The notes: generated by a model not told the origin, from the letters alone. Positions 17,971 to 26,772 are shown, counted from the first letter of the stretch. The stretch: 64,000 bases of DNA from Hymenobacter setariae (GCF_007713685.1 NZ_VMRJ01000004.1:62001-126000), one strand, 5' to 3'. Translations and numbers: made by a program.

Positions 17971-18044
17971 CCTCTCCGCTTATCACTCCTCCGATTTCCC
18001 CCGACCGCGACACCTATCGCCACCGCGGCCAGCGCCGAGCGCTG

Positions 18045-18662
18045 GTGACGCTGCTACGCGAGCAGCGCGGCATTCGCGACGAACGCGTGCTAGCCGCGAT
18101 GGCCGCCGTGCCACGCCATCTGTTCTTCGAGCCTGCCTTCGAAGCCCACGCCTACCAAGATAAAGCCTTCCCCATTGGGGAGGGCCAAACCATCTCGCAG
18201 CCCGCCACCGTGGCTACCCAAACCGAGCTGCTGGGCGTGCAGCCCGGCCAGCAGCTGCTCGAAATCGGCACAGGCTCGGGCTACCAGTATGCGGTGCTGT
18301 GTCAGCTCACCAGCCAGGTACAAAGCATTGAGTTCAACCCTGTGCTCTACGCACGGGGGCGGGCGCGCCTAGCCGCCCTAGGCCTGCCCACGGCGGGCCT
18401 GCACCTAGGCGATGGCTCGCTAGGTTGGCCAGCCGGTGCGCCCTACGACGGCATCTTGGTAACTGCTGGCGCCCCTGCGCTGCCCCCAGCCCTGCTGCGG
18501 CAGCTGCGCATAGGCGGGCGGCTAGTGGTGCCAGTGGGTGCTCAAGACCCCAGCCAGCAGCAGCTCCTGCGCATCACGCGCGAGGGGCCTGAGTCCTTTG
18601 TGCGGGAGGAATTTGGTGGGTGCCGGTTTGTGCCACTGCTGGGCGCCGCGGGGTGGAAATAA
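18045..18662 (+). CDS. pcm: Protein-L-isoaspartate O-methyltransferase
   Basis: 205 residues from the GTG at 18045. The enzyme repairs isoaspartyl residues in damaged proteins using S-adenosylmethionine. Key segments are VPRHLFFEPAF, GEGQTISQPATVATQTELL, the SAM motif LLEIGTGSGYQ, and PYDGILVTAGAPALPPALLRQL. The frame stays open upstream, and the codons from 18003 read DRDTYRHRGQRRALV, which resembles the normal N-terminus. No ATG, GTG or TTG precedes them, only ATT at 17994 or ATC at 17982, so the true start may be non-canonical. Confidence 0.92.
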   Translation: MTLLREQRGIRDERVLAAMAAVPRHLFFEPAFEAHAYQDKAFPIGEGQTISQPATVATQTELLGVQPGQQLLEIGTGSGYQYAVLCQLTSQVQSIEFNPVLYARGRARLAALGLPTAGLHLGDGSLGWPAGAPYDGILVTAGAPALPPALLRQLRIGGRLVVPVGAQDPSQQQLLRITREGPESFVREEFGGCRFVPLLGAAGWK

Positions 18663-18719
18663 CCGAAGGTGGTAGAAGGGTGCCTGGCCGACCTCTCGGT
18701 CGCGCCTTGGCAGCGGCCG

Positions 18720-18727
18720 TACCTTTG
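18720..18727 (+). promoter_or_regulatory. Bacteroidota -7 promoter element for the thioesterase gene
   Basis: TACCTTTG, a full match to TAnnTTTG, lies 78 bp upstream of the chosen GTG start of the hotdog thioesterase and just behind pcm. It probably starts the thioesterase and Pro-rich-protein transcript. Confidence 0.5.
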
Positions 18728-18804
18728 CACTAGTTGGCTTGCCTCGCTATACACCGCCGCTGCAATTCCAACTTTCTAATTTTTACTTTATAAGTACCCT
18801 CGAA

Positions 18805-19323
18805 GTGCGCAAGCAACGCCCCGTCGCCGACTCCTACGTCATCATGACTGAGTTGGTACTGCCCAACGATACCAACACCCTCAATAACCTGATGGGTGGC
18901 CGCATGATGCACCTCATGGACATTGCCGCTGCCATTGCCGCCCAAAAGCACTCCAATCGCATCGTCGTCACAGCCTCGGTTGATAACGTGTCGTTTCGCG
19001 ACGCTATTCGCCTAGGTAGCGTTGTTACCCTGCAAGCGCAAGTAACGCGAGCCTTCAGCTCCAGCATGGAGGTGCACATCGACGTGTGGGCCGAAGACAT
19101 TCCGAGCGGCACCAAGATGAAAACCAACGAGGCATTCTTCACCTTCGTGGCCGTCGACCAATCGGGGCGCCCCATCGATGTGCCCGAGGCCGTGCCCGAA
19201 ACCGCCGACGAAATTGCCCTCTACGACGGGGCCCTGCGCCGCCGCCAGCTACGCCTCGTGCTGGCCGGCCGCATGAAGCCCACTGATGCCACCGAGCTAA
19301 AAGCGTTATTTGAACTAGCTTAA
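18805..19323 (+). CDS. Acyl-CoA thioesterase, hotdog fold (YciA/BFIT-like)
   Basis: 172 residues from the GTG at 18805, chosen because family proteins begin close to the RKxxxVADS segment; a TTG at 18739 would add 22 residues. The hotdog signature is TELVLPNDTNTLNNLMGG followed by the long helix RMMHLMDIAAAIAAQKHS, with VDNVSFRDAIRLGSVVTL in the second half. The enzymes hydrolyse acyl-CoA to fatty acid and CoA in the cytoplasm. A Pro-rich protein gene follows 12 bp later, so they form a small operon. Confidence 0.88.
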   Translation: MRKQRPVADSYVIMTELVLPNDTNTLNNLMGGRMMHLMDIAAAIAAQKHSNRIVVTASVDNVSFRDAIRLGSVVTLQAQVTRAFSSSMEVHIDVWAEDIPSGTKMKTNEAFFTFVAVDQSGRPIDVPEAVPETADEIALYDGALRRRQLRLVLAGRMKPTDATELKALFELA

Positions 19324-19335
19324 TCTTAGGCACCT

Positions 19336-20127
19336 ATGGCTGACGAGCAAGCCGGCACCCTAGCCTTTCTGCAAAATTTTTATACTGATATTACGCTCTA
19401 CATGCCCTTCGAGGCGCACGAGCGTGAGCCTGCGCCTGCGCCTGCCGTAGCGAGCGCTCCGGCTGAGAGTAGTACGCCAGTGGCCGCAGCGCCGGCACCT
19501 AGGCCGGCCGTTGCCTCACAAGTGCCACCAGCTGCACCTGTGCCGCCAGCCGCACCAGTAGCTGTAGCTAAGCCAGTGCCACCAGTAGCGGCCCCAGTTG
19601 GCAAGTTGCCGTCGCTGTCGGGTACAGGGCTAAGCGCACCACCCACTACGCCACCCCCAGCACCCACTACGCCGCCACCCGCACCCGCTAGCCCCGCGGC
19701 AGCACCAGCCGTAGCGCCTTATCTGCTCACCGAATTCAGCACCCTAGGTGCTAATGCACAAGGAGTAGTGCTACTAGTACGCCTGCCCGCCGAGCGGTTC
19801 AATAAATTACCGCGCAACGTTTTCCTCAATAACTTGCTTAAAGCCATTGGCTTAGTTATGGCCGACGTAGTGCTTGTAAACGTGGAGGGTCCCTACCCCG
19901 TGGCTTTGCAAAACCTACGCAAGGAAATTGCCGCTACCCACATCCTAGCCTTTGGCAAAAACTTGCTCGATGTGGCCGTGCGCACCACGCAGATATACGA
20001 GCCCGTGCAGTTTCCCTCTGTGGGCCTGGCCTACCTGGCCGGCGCGGAGGTCGAAATGATAGAATACGACACCAGCCTCAAAAAGCGCCTTTGGGGCGGC
20101 TTGCAGCGCATGTTTTTAAATCAGTAA
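19336..20127 (+). CDS. Pro/Ala-linker protein with HolD-like C-terminal domain
   Basis: 263 residues: a short N-terminal segment (1-28, LAFLQNFYTDITLYMPFE), a long disordered Pro/Ala/Val linker (about 30-128), and a folded C-terminal domain (129-263). The domain has alternating strands and helices (VVLLVRLPAERF, MADVVLVNVEG, THILAFG) and ends in DTSLKKRLWGGLQRMF. That ending and the strand order recall DNA polymerase III psi (HolD), whose C-terminus is similar (ARAALWQQI). This is a resemblance by eye, not a proven homology. A tail-linker layout would suit a protein that tethers replication or repair factors. It is followed by a strong terminator. Confidence 0.75.
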   Translation: MADEQAGTLAFLQNFYTDITLYMPFEAHEREPAPAPAVASAPAESSTPVAAAPAPRPAVASQVPPAAPVPPAAPVAVAKPVPPVAAPVGKLPSLSGTGLSAPPTTPPPAPTTPPPAPASPAAAPAVAPYLLTEFSTLGANAQGVVLLVRLPAERFNKLPRNVFLNNLLKAIGLVMADVVLVNVEGPYPVALQNLRKEIAATHILAFGKNLLDVAVRTTQIYEPVQFPSVGLAYLAGAEVEMIEYDTSLKKRLWGGLQRMFLNQ

Positions 20128-20131
20128 AACA

Positions 20132-20193
20132 AGCCCTAGGTATGAAAAAGGCCCGCTTCTACGTAGAAGCGGGCCTTTTTCATACCTAGGGCT
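20132..20193. terminator. Perfect 62-bp palindrome, bidirectional terminator
   Basis: The two 31-bp halves are exact inverse complements, centred on TAC|GTA, with GGCCCGCTTCTAC stems flanked by AAAAA/TTTTT runs and a CCTAGG at each end. It sits between two convergent genes, 4 bp after one stop and 8 bp before the other, so it can end transcripts from both sides. Confidence 0.92.
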
Positions 20194-20201
20194 CGGGGCA
20201 C

Positions 20202-21338
20202 TTATTTCAGCACCTCGGCCAGTTTGGCTTGCAGCGCGGGGCCGCGCAGGTTTTTGGCAATGATTTTACCTTGTGGGTCAAGCAAAAACGACTGCGGAAT
20301 AGCTTGAATGCCGTAGGCCGAGGCAGCGGCGCTGTTCCACTTTTGCAGGTCCGATACGTGGTTGGGCCAGGCTAAGCCGTCGGCCGCAATGGCCTGGGTC
20401 CAGCGAGCCTTGTCGTCGTCGAGCGACACGCTGTAAATCGTGAAGCCCTTGCCTTTGTCCTTATACTCATTATAGGCTTTCACCACGTTGGGGTTTTCGC
20501 CGCGGCAGGGGCCGCACCAGCTGGCCCAGAAGTCTACCAGCACGTACTTACCGCGCAGGCTTTTCAGCGAAAGCTTAGTGCCATCTGGCTTGGCCAAGTT
20601 GATTTCGGGTGCTGAGGTGCCGATAGCCGTGGCCCGCAGCGGCGCCAGCCGCTCGGTGAGCGCCGCCGTGAATGGCGAGTTGGGCTGCGCCGTGCGCTGT
20701 ACCGTAGCGATGGAGTCAGCAAATTGAAACTCCTCATCGGGGCTCACGAAGCTGAGCACCGCAAAGCCCGCCGCTACCGACTTCGCATTGCGCCGAATAA
20801 TAGCTTTGTTGCGGGCCGTCAGGTTATTCACCGCTGTTAGGTACTGGTTCTTGATGGTGTCGAGCGAATCGGTTTTACCGCTCTGACTGGCCAGTGTGTA
20901 GCGCTGCCCTAGGTTTTCGAGCTGCACCTTGCTGGCCAGGTTGCTGCGCGTAAGCTCCTGAATGACTTCTGAATCCTTAGAGCCTTTCACAGCATAGGTC
21001 GTCATCAGGTTCTTGGCGTCGCCATTCAGGGTAAGGCGGGTTTTATTGTCGAGTACCAGCAGCACCTGGTTAGGCTCGTCTACCTTCAGCTGGTACACGG
21101 CGGCCGAGGCCGGCTGCTCGCCTTTGAAAGTAAAGTTTCCCTGCGCGTCGGTTTTGGCCGTGCCACGCTCCACAAACTGGCTGCTGGTAAGCTCGGCCAA
21201 GTGGAGCGTAGTACCCGCCGGGGCATTCTTGAGCTGCCCACTTATTTCGTAGCCAGAGGCCGCACTGGCGTTCTGGCAGGCATTGGTGAGGCCAAGCAAG
21301 GCCACGGCAGCAAGGGTAAGATTCATAGAGGCAGTCAT
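20202..21338 (-). CDS. TlpA-like thiol-disulfide oxidoreductase lipoprotein
   Basis: 378 residues from the ATG at 21338 (or ATG 21326); starts further upstream would overlap gatB. The signal ends in LGLTNAC, a lipobox, so the protein is a membrane-anchored periplasmic lipoprotein. An N-terminal DUF4369-like beta domain (about 25-130, ISGQLKNAPAGTTLHL) is followed by a helical segment and a thioredoxin domain with the active site WASWCGPCRGENP and the cis-Pro loop IQAIPQSFLLD. Such proteins reduce or oxidise periplasmic cysteines, for example in cytochrome c maturation. The gene follows gatB in the same direction after 79 bp. Confidence 0.92.
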   Translation of the reverse strand: MTASMNLTLAAVALLGLTNACQNASAASGYEISGQLKNAPAGTTLHLAELTSSQFVERGTAKTDAQGNFTFKGEQPASAAVYQLKVDEPNQVLLVLDNKTRLTLNGDAKNLMTTYAVKGSKDSEVIQELTRSNLASKVQLENLGQRYTLASQSGKTDSLDTIKNQYLTAVNNLTARNKAIIRRNAKSVAAGFAVLSFVSPDEEFQFADSIATVQRTAQPNSPFTAALTERLAPLRATAIGTSAPEINLAKPDGTKLSLKSLRGKYVLVDFWASWCGPCRGENPNVVKAYNEYKDKGKGFTIYSVSLDDDKARWTQAIAADGLAWPNHVSDLQKWNSAAASAYGIQAIPQSFLLDPQGKIIAKNLRGPALQAKLAEVLK

Positions 21339-21417
21339 GGGGCAAAACAACGATAATAGCGCACCTAGGGCTGGTGCATTGCGGCTGAAAGCGCAGAAGG
21401 AGGCAGGTAGTTCCCGC

Positions 21418-22875
21418 TTAGCCATCCAGGCCCTTGCGCAGCAGCTGGTTGGCCAGCTTGGGGTCGGCCTTACCACCGGTCAGCTTCATTAGCTCACCCA
21501 TAAACATGCCAGTGAGCGACTTTTTACCGGCTCGGTACTCAGCTACTTTGGCTGGGTTGGCGGCCAGCACCTGGTCCACCAAAGCTTGCAGTTCGCCCGC
21601 GTCGGCCTTCGTGAGTAGCCCTAGGGTCTCGGCTGCGCCCGTGGCGTTGGCAGTGGGGTGCTCGAGCAGATATGGAAACAGCTGCTTGGAGGCCACCGAG
21701 TAGTTGAGCTTGCCCGCATCAATCAGCTCGATGATGCCCGCCAACTGTGCTGGGTCGAGCGGGAAGTCAGCTAGCTCCAGCGCCCGCTCGTTGAGGTACG
21801 ATTTCACGGGGCCCATTATCCAGTTGGCCGCAGCCTTGGCATTGGGCGTGAGGCGCGACAGCTCATCGAAGTACTGGGCCACTTCCTTCTGGTCAATCAG
21901 CACGTTGGCGTCGTAGTCGCTTAGGCCCAGTTCGCCCGTGAAGCGGGCATAGAGCTGCTGCGGCAGCGCCGGCAGGGCTGCCTGCACGCGGTGCAGCCAC
22001 GCATCGTCCACTATCAGCGGCGGCAGGTCGGGCTCGGGGAAGTAGCGGTAGTCATTCAGCGTTTCTTTCGAGCGCTGTCCGCTGGTAGTGCCGCTAGTAG
22101 CATCGAAGCCGCGGGTTTCGGAGTCTACCTCGCCCCCATTCTCTAGGATTTCAACCTGGCGCTTTACCTCATACTCAATGGCCCGCTGCACATTGCGGAA
22201 CGAGTTCATATTCTTGACCTCCACCTTCGTACCATACTCGGTGGCGCCCTTTTTCATCACGCTCACGTTGGCGTCGCAGCGTAAGGAGCCTTCCTCCATG
22301 TTACCGTCGCAGATTTCGAGGTACTGCACCAGCTTCTTGATTTCGGCTAGGTATGCGTAGGCTTCTTCTTCGGTGCGAATGTCGGGCTCACTCACAATCT
22401 CGATAAGCGGCACGCCCGCGCGGTTCAGGTCCACCAGGGTTTCGGTTTCGCCGGCTAGGTGCATGCTCTTGCCCGCGTCTTCCTCCATATGAATGCGCGT
22501 GATACCGATGCGCCGCGTGCTGCCATCAGCCAGCCGGATGTCAATGTGCCCGCCGTAGCAGATGGGCGTTTTGTCCTGTGTAATCTGATAGCCCTTGGGG
22601 AGGTCGGGATAGAAGTAGTTTTTGCGGGCAAACAGGTTTTCGCGCTGTATCTGGCAATTGGTAGCCAATCCCATTTTGATGGCAAAGTCCACGGCCGTGC
22701 GGTTCACGCGGGGTAGCGTGCCGGGGTGGCCTAGGGTGATTACCGATAGGTTGGTGTTGGGCAGCGACCCGTACTCGTTCTCATCCGACGAGTACATCTT
22801 GCTGTGCGTCAGCAGCTGGGCGTGTACTTCCAGGCCGATAACAGGCTGGTAATTCGCAATCGTGGCGTCGTCCAT
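21418..22875 (-). CDS. gatB: Asp/Glu-tRNA(Asn/Gln) amidotransferase subunit B
   Basis: 485 residues, usual length. GatB carries the ATP-dependent kinase site of the GatCAB complex that converts misacylated Glu-tRNA(Gln) or Asp-tRNA(Asn) into the correct amide forms. Hallmarks are PVIGLEVHAQLLTHSKM, FARKNYFYPDLPKGYQITQ, IHMEEDAGKSMH, DLNRAGVPLIEIVSEPD, EGSLRCDANVS and KVEVKNMNSF, with the C-terminal YqeY-like tail (GMFMGELMKLTGGKADP). gatA and gatC are not in the window. Confidence 0.98.
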   Translation of the reverse strand: MDDATIANYQPVIGLEVHAQLLTHSKMYSSDENEYGSLPNTNLSVITLGHPGTLPRVNRTAVDFAIKMGLATNCQIQRENLFARKNYFYPDLPKGYQITQDKTPICYGGHIDIRLADGSTRRIGITRIHMEEDAGKSMHLAGETETLVDLNRAGVPLIEIVSEPDIRTEEEAYAYLAEIKKLVQYLEICDGNMEEGSLRCDANVSVMKKGATEYGTKVEVKNMNSFRNVQRAIEYEVKRQVEILENGGEVDSETRGFDATSGTTSGQRSKETLNDYRYFPEPDLPPLIVDDAWLHRVQAALPALPQQLYARFTGELGLSDYDANVLIDQKEVAQYFDELSRLTPNAKAAANWIMGPVKSYLNERALELADFPLDPAQLAGIIELIDAGKLNYSVASKQLFPYLLEHPTANATGAAETLGLLTKADAGELQALVDQVLAANPAKVAEYRAGKKSLTGMFMGELMKLTGGKADPKLANQLLRKGLDG

Positions 22876-22979
22876 AAGTCTCTTAAGCTAAGAAGCCGCA
22901 AGTTAGTCCTGATTTAGTACCCAGCGAACCGGCGGCTATGCTAGTGTAAAACCACTGAACTCGATTAATGGCACAAAAA

Positions 22980-23010
22980 AAGTGGCCTGCTCGCTGGGAG
23001 CAGGCCACTT
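22980..23010 (-). terminator. Intrinsic terminator of the OmpA-family gene
   Basis: Stem of 13 bp (AAGTGGCCTGCTC) with a 5-nt loop, followed on the minus strand by a run of T. It lies 24 bp past the stop of the leftward OmpA gene. Confidence 0.9.
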
Positions 23011-23033
23011 CTAAGTAGGCTACCTAGGCGCGT

Positions 23034-24662
23034 TTACTTGCGCTTGGCGGGGGCCTTTTTCACAGGCGCCTTGCGGCTGCGGGGCGAGCCGGTGCCAGTG
23101 GTTTTCTTGCCGGGCAGCGGCTTGCCAGTGGCTTTCAGCTCCGAAATGCTCGGGGCAGGGCCGTACTTGGCTTCGGCAGCGTTGGCTTCGCCGGTCAGGT
23201 AAGGGTCAAAGTCAACGCGGCGGTTTAAGGCCTGGCCAGCTTTGGTCTTGTTGTCGGCAATCGGCTTGGTTTCGCCATAGCCGCGTGACTCGATACGCTC
23301 GGCCGGAACGCCTTTGTCAACCATGTACTTGCGAGCGGCAGCAGCACGCTCGTAGCTCAGGCGCAGGTTGTAGTCGTCGTTGCCCACGTCGTCGGTGTGG
23401 CCAGCGATGCTGAGTGAGTAGTCGGGGTACTCGTTCATAATCTGCACCATCTGCTCCAGCTTGGGGAACGACGAAGGCTTCAGGGTAGCCTTGTTGAAGT
23501 CGAAGTTGATGTACTTGGTAGCCTCGTTGAGGACCTTCTTCTGCTCGGCCTTAATCTCGGGGCAGCCTTTGTTGCTGGCGGGGCCGGCACGGTCGGGGCA
23601 GCGGTCCTGGTAGTCGGGTACACCGTCACCGTCGCGGTCGAGCGGGCAGCCGTTAGCATCCACTTTCACACCAGCAGGGGTGTTGGGGCACTTGTCGAGA
23701 TAGTCGGCCACGCCGTCACCGTCGCTATCAACGGGGCAGCCCGAAGCGTCTACTTTCACACCAGCGGGGGTGTTGGGGCACTTGTCGTCGTTGTCGGCTA
23801 CGCCGTCATTGTCCGAGTCGGGGCAGCCTTGCAGACTAGCGAGGCCCTTCACGTCGGGGCACTTATCTTGGTAGTCAGCTACGCCATCACCATCGGTGTC
23901 TACAGGGCAGCCGTTTTCGTCCACTTTCACACCCTGCGGGGTGTCGGGGCACTTGTCTTTGCGGTCAGGCACACCGTCGCCGTCGGTGTCTTTGGCCTTA
24001 CCAAAGTTCACGGTTACACCGGCCGAGTACTGCAGGTACTGGTCGTACTTATTAAACCACCCATTGCGTGGGCCGGCTATCCCATCTAAGCGAGCATCAT
24101 CGGTAAACAAGATGTGCTGACCGGCTTGCACGAAAAAGTTAAAACCGGGCGTAATGCGGAAATTAAGACCTACTGCAGCCTGCGCATCAAACGCCCCGTA
24201 GTTGGTAGAACTAGGAGTCGTTGCGTTGTTGAGGTAGCGGTCGGTGTAGATGTAAGCGTAGCCCGGCTGCAACAAGATGTAGGGCTGAATGGCGGCATCC
24301 TCTTTTAGCGCCCAGCCGTTGTTCAGCTTTAGCTTGAAGCCTAGGCCAAACGAGCTAACGTTGGCGTAGAAGCGGTTGCCGTTGATAAACGTGTTGGGGT
24401 CGCTGGGGTAACGCAGTGTGGCTTGGTTGGCCGACAGGTTGATGTCGAGACCTTTGCTCAGGTAGCGGCTCAGGGTGAGGCCGCCCCCAAACGTAGGATA
24501 GCGGCGCATGAAATAGTTGTTGCCTAGGTCGCCCCGGTAGCGCAGAATGGTGGTGTAGCCACTGAGGCCCCATTTGCGGTCAGCCGACTGCGCTTGCACA
24601 TTTGTTGCCCCCGCCAGTAGCCCTAGGCCAAGCACGGAAGCAGTGAATAACTGGTGTTTCAT
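23034..24662 (-). CDS. OmpA-family outer-membrane protein with thrombospondin type-3 repeats
   Basis: 542 residues from the ATG at 24662 (MKHQLFTASVLGLGLLAG); the longer frame to 24782 runs across the promoter. A signal peptide is followed by an eight-strand-barrel-like domain (about 25-240), five calcium-binding thrombospondin type-3 repeats (DGDGVPDRKDKCPDTPQGVK-like units, about 245-385), and an OmpA peptidoglycan-binding domain (YINFDFNKATLK, SIAGHTDDVG, RIESRGYGETKPI, NRRVDFD). A Lys/Pro/Ala-rich tail ends the protein. It anchors the outer membrane to the wall. A strong -7 element precedes it and a hairpin terminator follows, so it is probably a single, highly expressed gene. Confidence 0.93.
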   Translation of the reverse strand: MKHQLFTASVLGLGLLAGATNVQAQSADRKWGLSGYTTILRYRGDLGNNYFMRRYPTFGGGLTLSRYLSKGLDINLSANQATLRYPSDPNTFINGNRFYANVSSFGLGFKLKLNNGWALKEDAAIQPYILLQPGYAYIYTDRYLNNATTPSSTNYGAFDAQAAVGLNFRITPGFNFFVQAGQHILFTDDARLDGIAGPRNGWFNKYDQYLQYSAGVTVNFGKAKDTDGDGVPDRKDKCPDTPQGVKVDENGCPVDTDGDGVADYQDKCPDVKGLASLQGCPDSDNDGVADNDDKCPNTPAGVKVDASGCPVDSDGDGVADYLDKCPNTPAGVKVDANGCPLDRDGDGVPDYQDRCPDRAGPASNKGCPEIKAEQKKVLNEATKYINFDFNKATLKPSSFPKLEQMVQIMNEYPDYSLSIAGHTDDVGNDDYNLRLSYERAAAARKYMVDKGVPAERIESRGYGETKPIADNKTKAGQALNRRVDFDPYLTGEANAAEAKYGPAPSISELKATGKPLPGKKTTGTGSPRSRKAPVKKAPAKRK

Positions 24663-24733
24663 TGAGAAAGAAAAAAGGGTACTGATTGACAGACGTAGAG
24701 AAAATTGGTGTAGTGTCTTGGCAAAAAGCGAGG

Positions 24734-24741
24734 CAAAGGTA
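24734..24741 (-). promoter_or_regulatory. Bacteroidota -7 promoter element for the OmpA-family gene
   Basis: Minus-strand TACCTTTG, 71 bp upstream of the ATG at 24662; it sets the upper limit for the start codon because the frame upstream of it would be untranscribed. Confidence 0.55.
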
Positions 24742-24903
24742 CTAGCGTACGCTAACGCACGCCAAGATTTTGCACGTTTCAAGCTCTTCGTAAGCCCCGT
24801 TGGGCTTCTTCGCAGCTAGGTACTGGTGAGCCCCGTTTTTGGTTGCTCATAACTAGGCGCGACACCTCCTTATTTTCTCAGGCTGGCGGGTATATAGTCC
24901 CTT

Positions 24904-25662
24904 TCAAAACTGAATTGGCAGATAATAAGCGCTTTGCACTATCCGGCCATCGCGCCGGGCCGGTGCAAAGCGGCGCGTCAACTTGGCGATGGTAGCCAGC
25001 ACTGCGCGGTCTAATGAAGGCAGCTCGCTCGACACGGCCACCCTAGGCGATTGAATAGCTCCCTGCTCATCAACCATAAAACTGAGGCAAACCGTGCGCC
25101 GCATTAGCAGCATCAGAGGCGTTACGTCGCGCGGCCAACGCAACGCATTGTTTATCTCCTTCGTTAGCTGCGCATGGCCGCCCGGGTAGAGTGGCAGCTG
25201 CTCGTAGGCGAAGTAGGCAACTGGCCGGCCCGCTTCGTCGAAGCACTGGCCCGGTAGCTCGGCCCCAGTTGCATATTCTGTGCGGCGCTTCAGCTGTCCA
25301 TCGGGGTAGTAAAGCTCTAACTTTCCTTCGCGTTTTCCTTGTATGAAGGGCTGCCGGCTCTCCAACTGGCCGCTCTCGTACCAGGTAGTGGCCACGCCAT
25401 GCACCTGCCCCATACCTAGGTCGGCGTAAGGCACGTATTCTTTAAGCAGACCCGAAGCGTAGTAAATGCGCACCAGCCCACGGGGCCCGGCCCAGCTTAG
25501 CGTTTCTACGCATAGGCCCGTCGAGTCGGTATGCGAAGTCACGCGGCGGCTCGCTTCCTCCGTCGTTTGCCGGGACTGCTCATAAGCCAGCGTATCGGTC
25601 ACCGATTGGCCATGAGCCAGCTGGGCCAGCAGCCCGCAGATACCAGTATATAAGTAGCGCAT
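24904..25662 (-). CDS. TonB C-terminal-domain protein with YwqK-like repeats
   Basis: 252 residues with a signal peptide (LYTGICGLLAQLAHGQ). The middle part (about 50-140) has MORN/YwqK-type repeats such as GVATTWYESGQLESRQPF and GKLELYYPDGQLKRRTEY. The C-terminal part (about 155-252) resembles the TonB energy-transducer domain (LPLYPGGHAQLTKEINNALR, CLSFMVDEQGAIQSPRV, FAPARRDGRIVQSAYYLPI). No membrane anchor other than the signal is seen, so it is probably periplasmic rather than a functioning TonB. The combination is frequent in Bacteroidota; the function is unknown. Confidence 0.8.
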   Translation of the reverse strand: MRYLYTGICGLLAQLAHGQSVTDTLAYEQSRQTTEEASRRVTSHTDSTGLCVETLSWAGPRGLVRIYYASGLLKEYVPYADLGMGQVHGVATTWYESGQLESRQPFIQGKREGKLELYYPDGQLKRRTEYATGAELPGQCFDEAGRPVAYFAYEQLPLYPGGHAQLTKEINNALRWPRDVTPLMLLMRRTVCLSFMVDEQGAIQSPRVAVSSELPSLDRAVLATIAKLTRRFAPARRDGRIVQSAYYLPIQF

Positions 25663-25714
25663 CCGAAGCGAGTATCGTTAAGGCATGAACTTCATACAAA
25701 GCATTCTCAGCGCA

Positions 25715-26647
25715 CTAGCGCCCGGTTCCGCGCGGCCGGTCAAGGTGCTGCAAGGCTAGCATTTGCTGCATATTCTTCTCGAGGCCCTCATTCGAGCCAT
25801 CGAGGAAAATGACGTTGCCCTGGCCTTGCTCGGCAAAGTGCTTGATAGCTTCCGTCCACATCGAGAAGTAGACGAGTGAGGGGTCTAGGTTGTTGTCAGC
25901 CAGTTCTTGCACGGCGTGGGCCATACCCTTGGTTACCTCTTCCCGGAACAGTGCCACACCCTGCCCCCGCAGCTGAGCCGCGATTTTTTCGGCTTCTGCC
26001 GAAATCTTAATAGCGTTGCCCTCCGCTTCGGCCGCCTTGGTCTTGGTAATGAGTAGTGCTTGGCCCTCATTTTCGGCAGCTGCCTTTAGGTTGTTGCTAG
26101 CCACCACCTTAGCCATCGAACGCATGATTTCCTCATCAAAGGCAATATCGTTCAGTTGCAAATCGATAAGGTGATAGCCCCAGCTTTCGAGGGTTTCGTC
26201 GAGCTGGTCTTTCACGTGCAGCACGATTTCGCCACGCAGGCTGAGTACTGCCGCCTGGCGCTGCGTAGCCACAAAGGCCCGAATACTACCCTCCACGGTG
26301 CGCACCAGGGCCTGCATCAGGCTGCGCTCGTCCACAAATTTGAAGGCCACGCGCTTGATGGCTTCTTCACTTTGGTCGAACACCGCGTACACCAGCATGG
26401 CCTTGAAGTTGACGTTGGCCTGGTCAATCGTAATAGCCTGAAATTCTAGCTCCAACGAGCGATTCTGAATCGAGATGCGCTTGTAAACGTTCTCGATAAA
26501 GGGCAGCTTAAAATTCAGGCCCGGCACCATAATACGCCGGTATTTCCCGAAAATGGTAACAACCGCCACCGTGCCCTGCGGCACAATAACGTAGCTTAAA
26601 AAAGCCGTGAGCAGGAGCAACCCCAGGAAAATAAGGGAGAAGGACAT
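25715..26647 (-). CDS. SPFH/band-7 domain membrane protein
   Basis: 310 residues with one N-terminal membrane helix (about 3-22) and a prohibitin/stomatin domain: VVTIFGKYRRIMVPGLNFKL, SIQNRSLELEFQAITIDQ, then the helical ATKTKAAEAEGNAIKISAEA-type coiled coil (about 195-235, TKAAEAEGNAIKISAEAEK). SPFH proteins form membrane rings that organise lipid domains or control FtsH-type proteases. The final segment (NNLDPSLVYFSMWTEAIKHF) is typical of the QmcA/stomatin group. It lies downstream of alaS, separated by a terminator. Confidence 0.92.
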   Translation of the reverse strand: MSFSLIFLGLLLLTAFLSYVIVPQGTVAVVTIFGKYRRIMVPGLNFKLPFIENVYKRISIQNRSLELEFQAITIDQANVNFKAMLVYAVFDQSEEAIKRVAFKFVDERSLMQALVRTVEGSIRAFVATQRQAAVLSLRGEIVLHVKDQLDETLESWGYHLIDLQLNDIAFDEEIMRSMAKVVASNNLKAAAENEGQALLITKTKAAEAEGNAIKISAEAEKIAAQLRGQGVALFREEVTKGMAHAVQELADNNLDPSLVYFSMWTEAIKHFAEQGQGNVIFLDGSNEGLEKNMQQMLALQHLDRPRGTGR

Positions 26648-26772
26648 GGCAGTAACGAAAAAGGGTTTACGCGGCTGCTAGTTAAGAACAAAACGTAGTT
26701 GTGCAGCGGCTTCTAGGCTACTTTATCGTGTTAGCCGCACGTTCATTACAGACGGCTCCTACCTCGCTCACC

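Noticed and set aside
19430..19720. Low-complexity direct repeats
   Set aside because: They encode the Pro/Ala/Val linker of the protein at 19336-20127.
23580..24000. Repeated DNA units resembling a tandem array
   Set aside because: They are the codons of five thrombospondin type-3 repeats inside the OmpA-family gene, and their units vary as in coding repeats.
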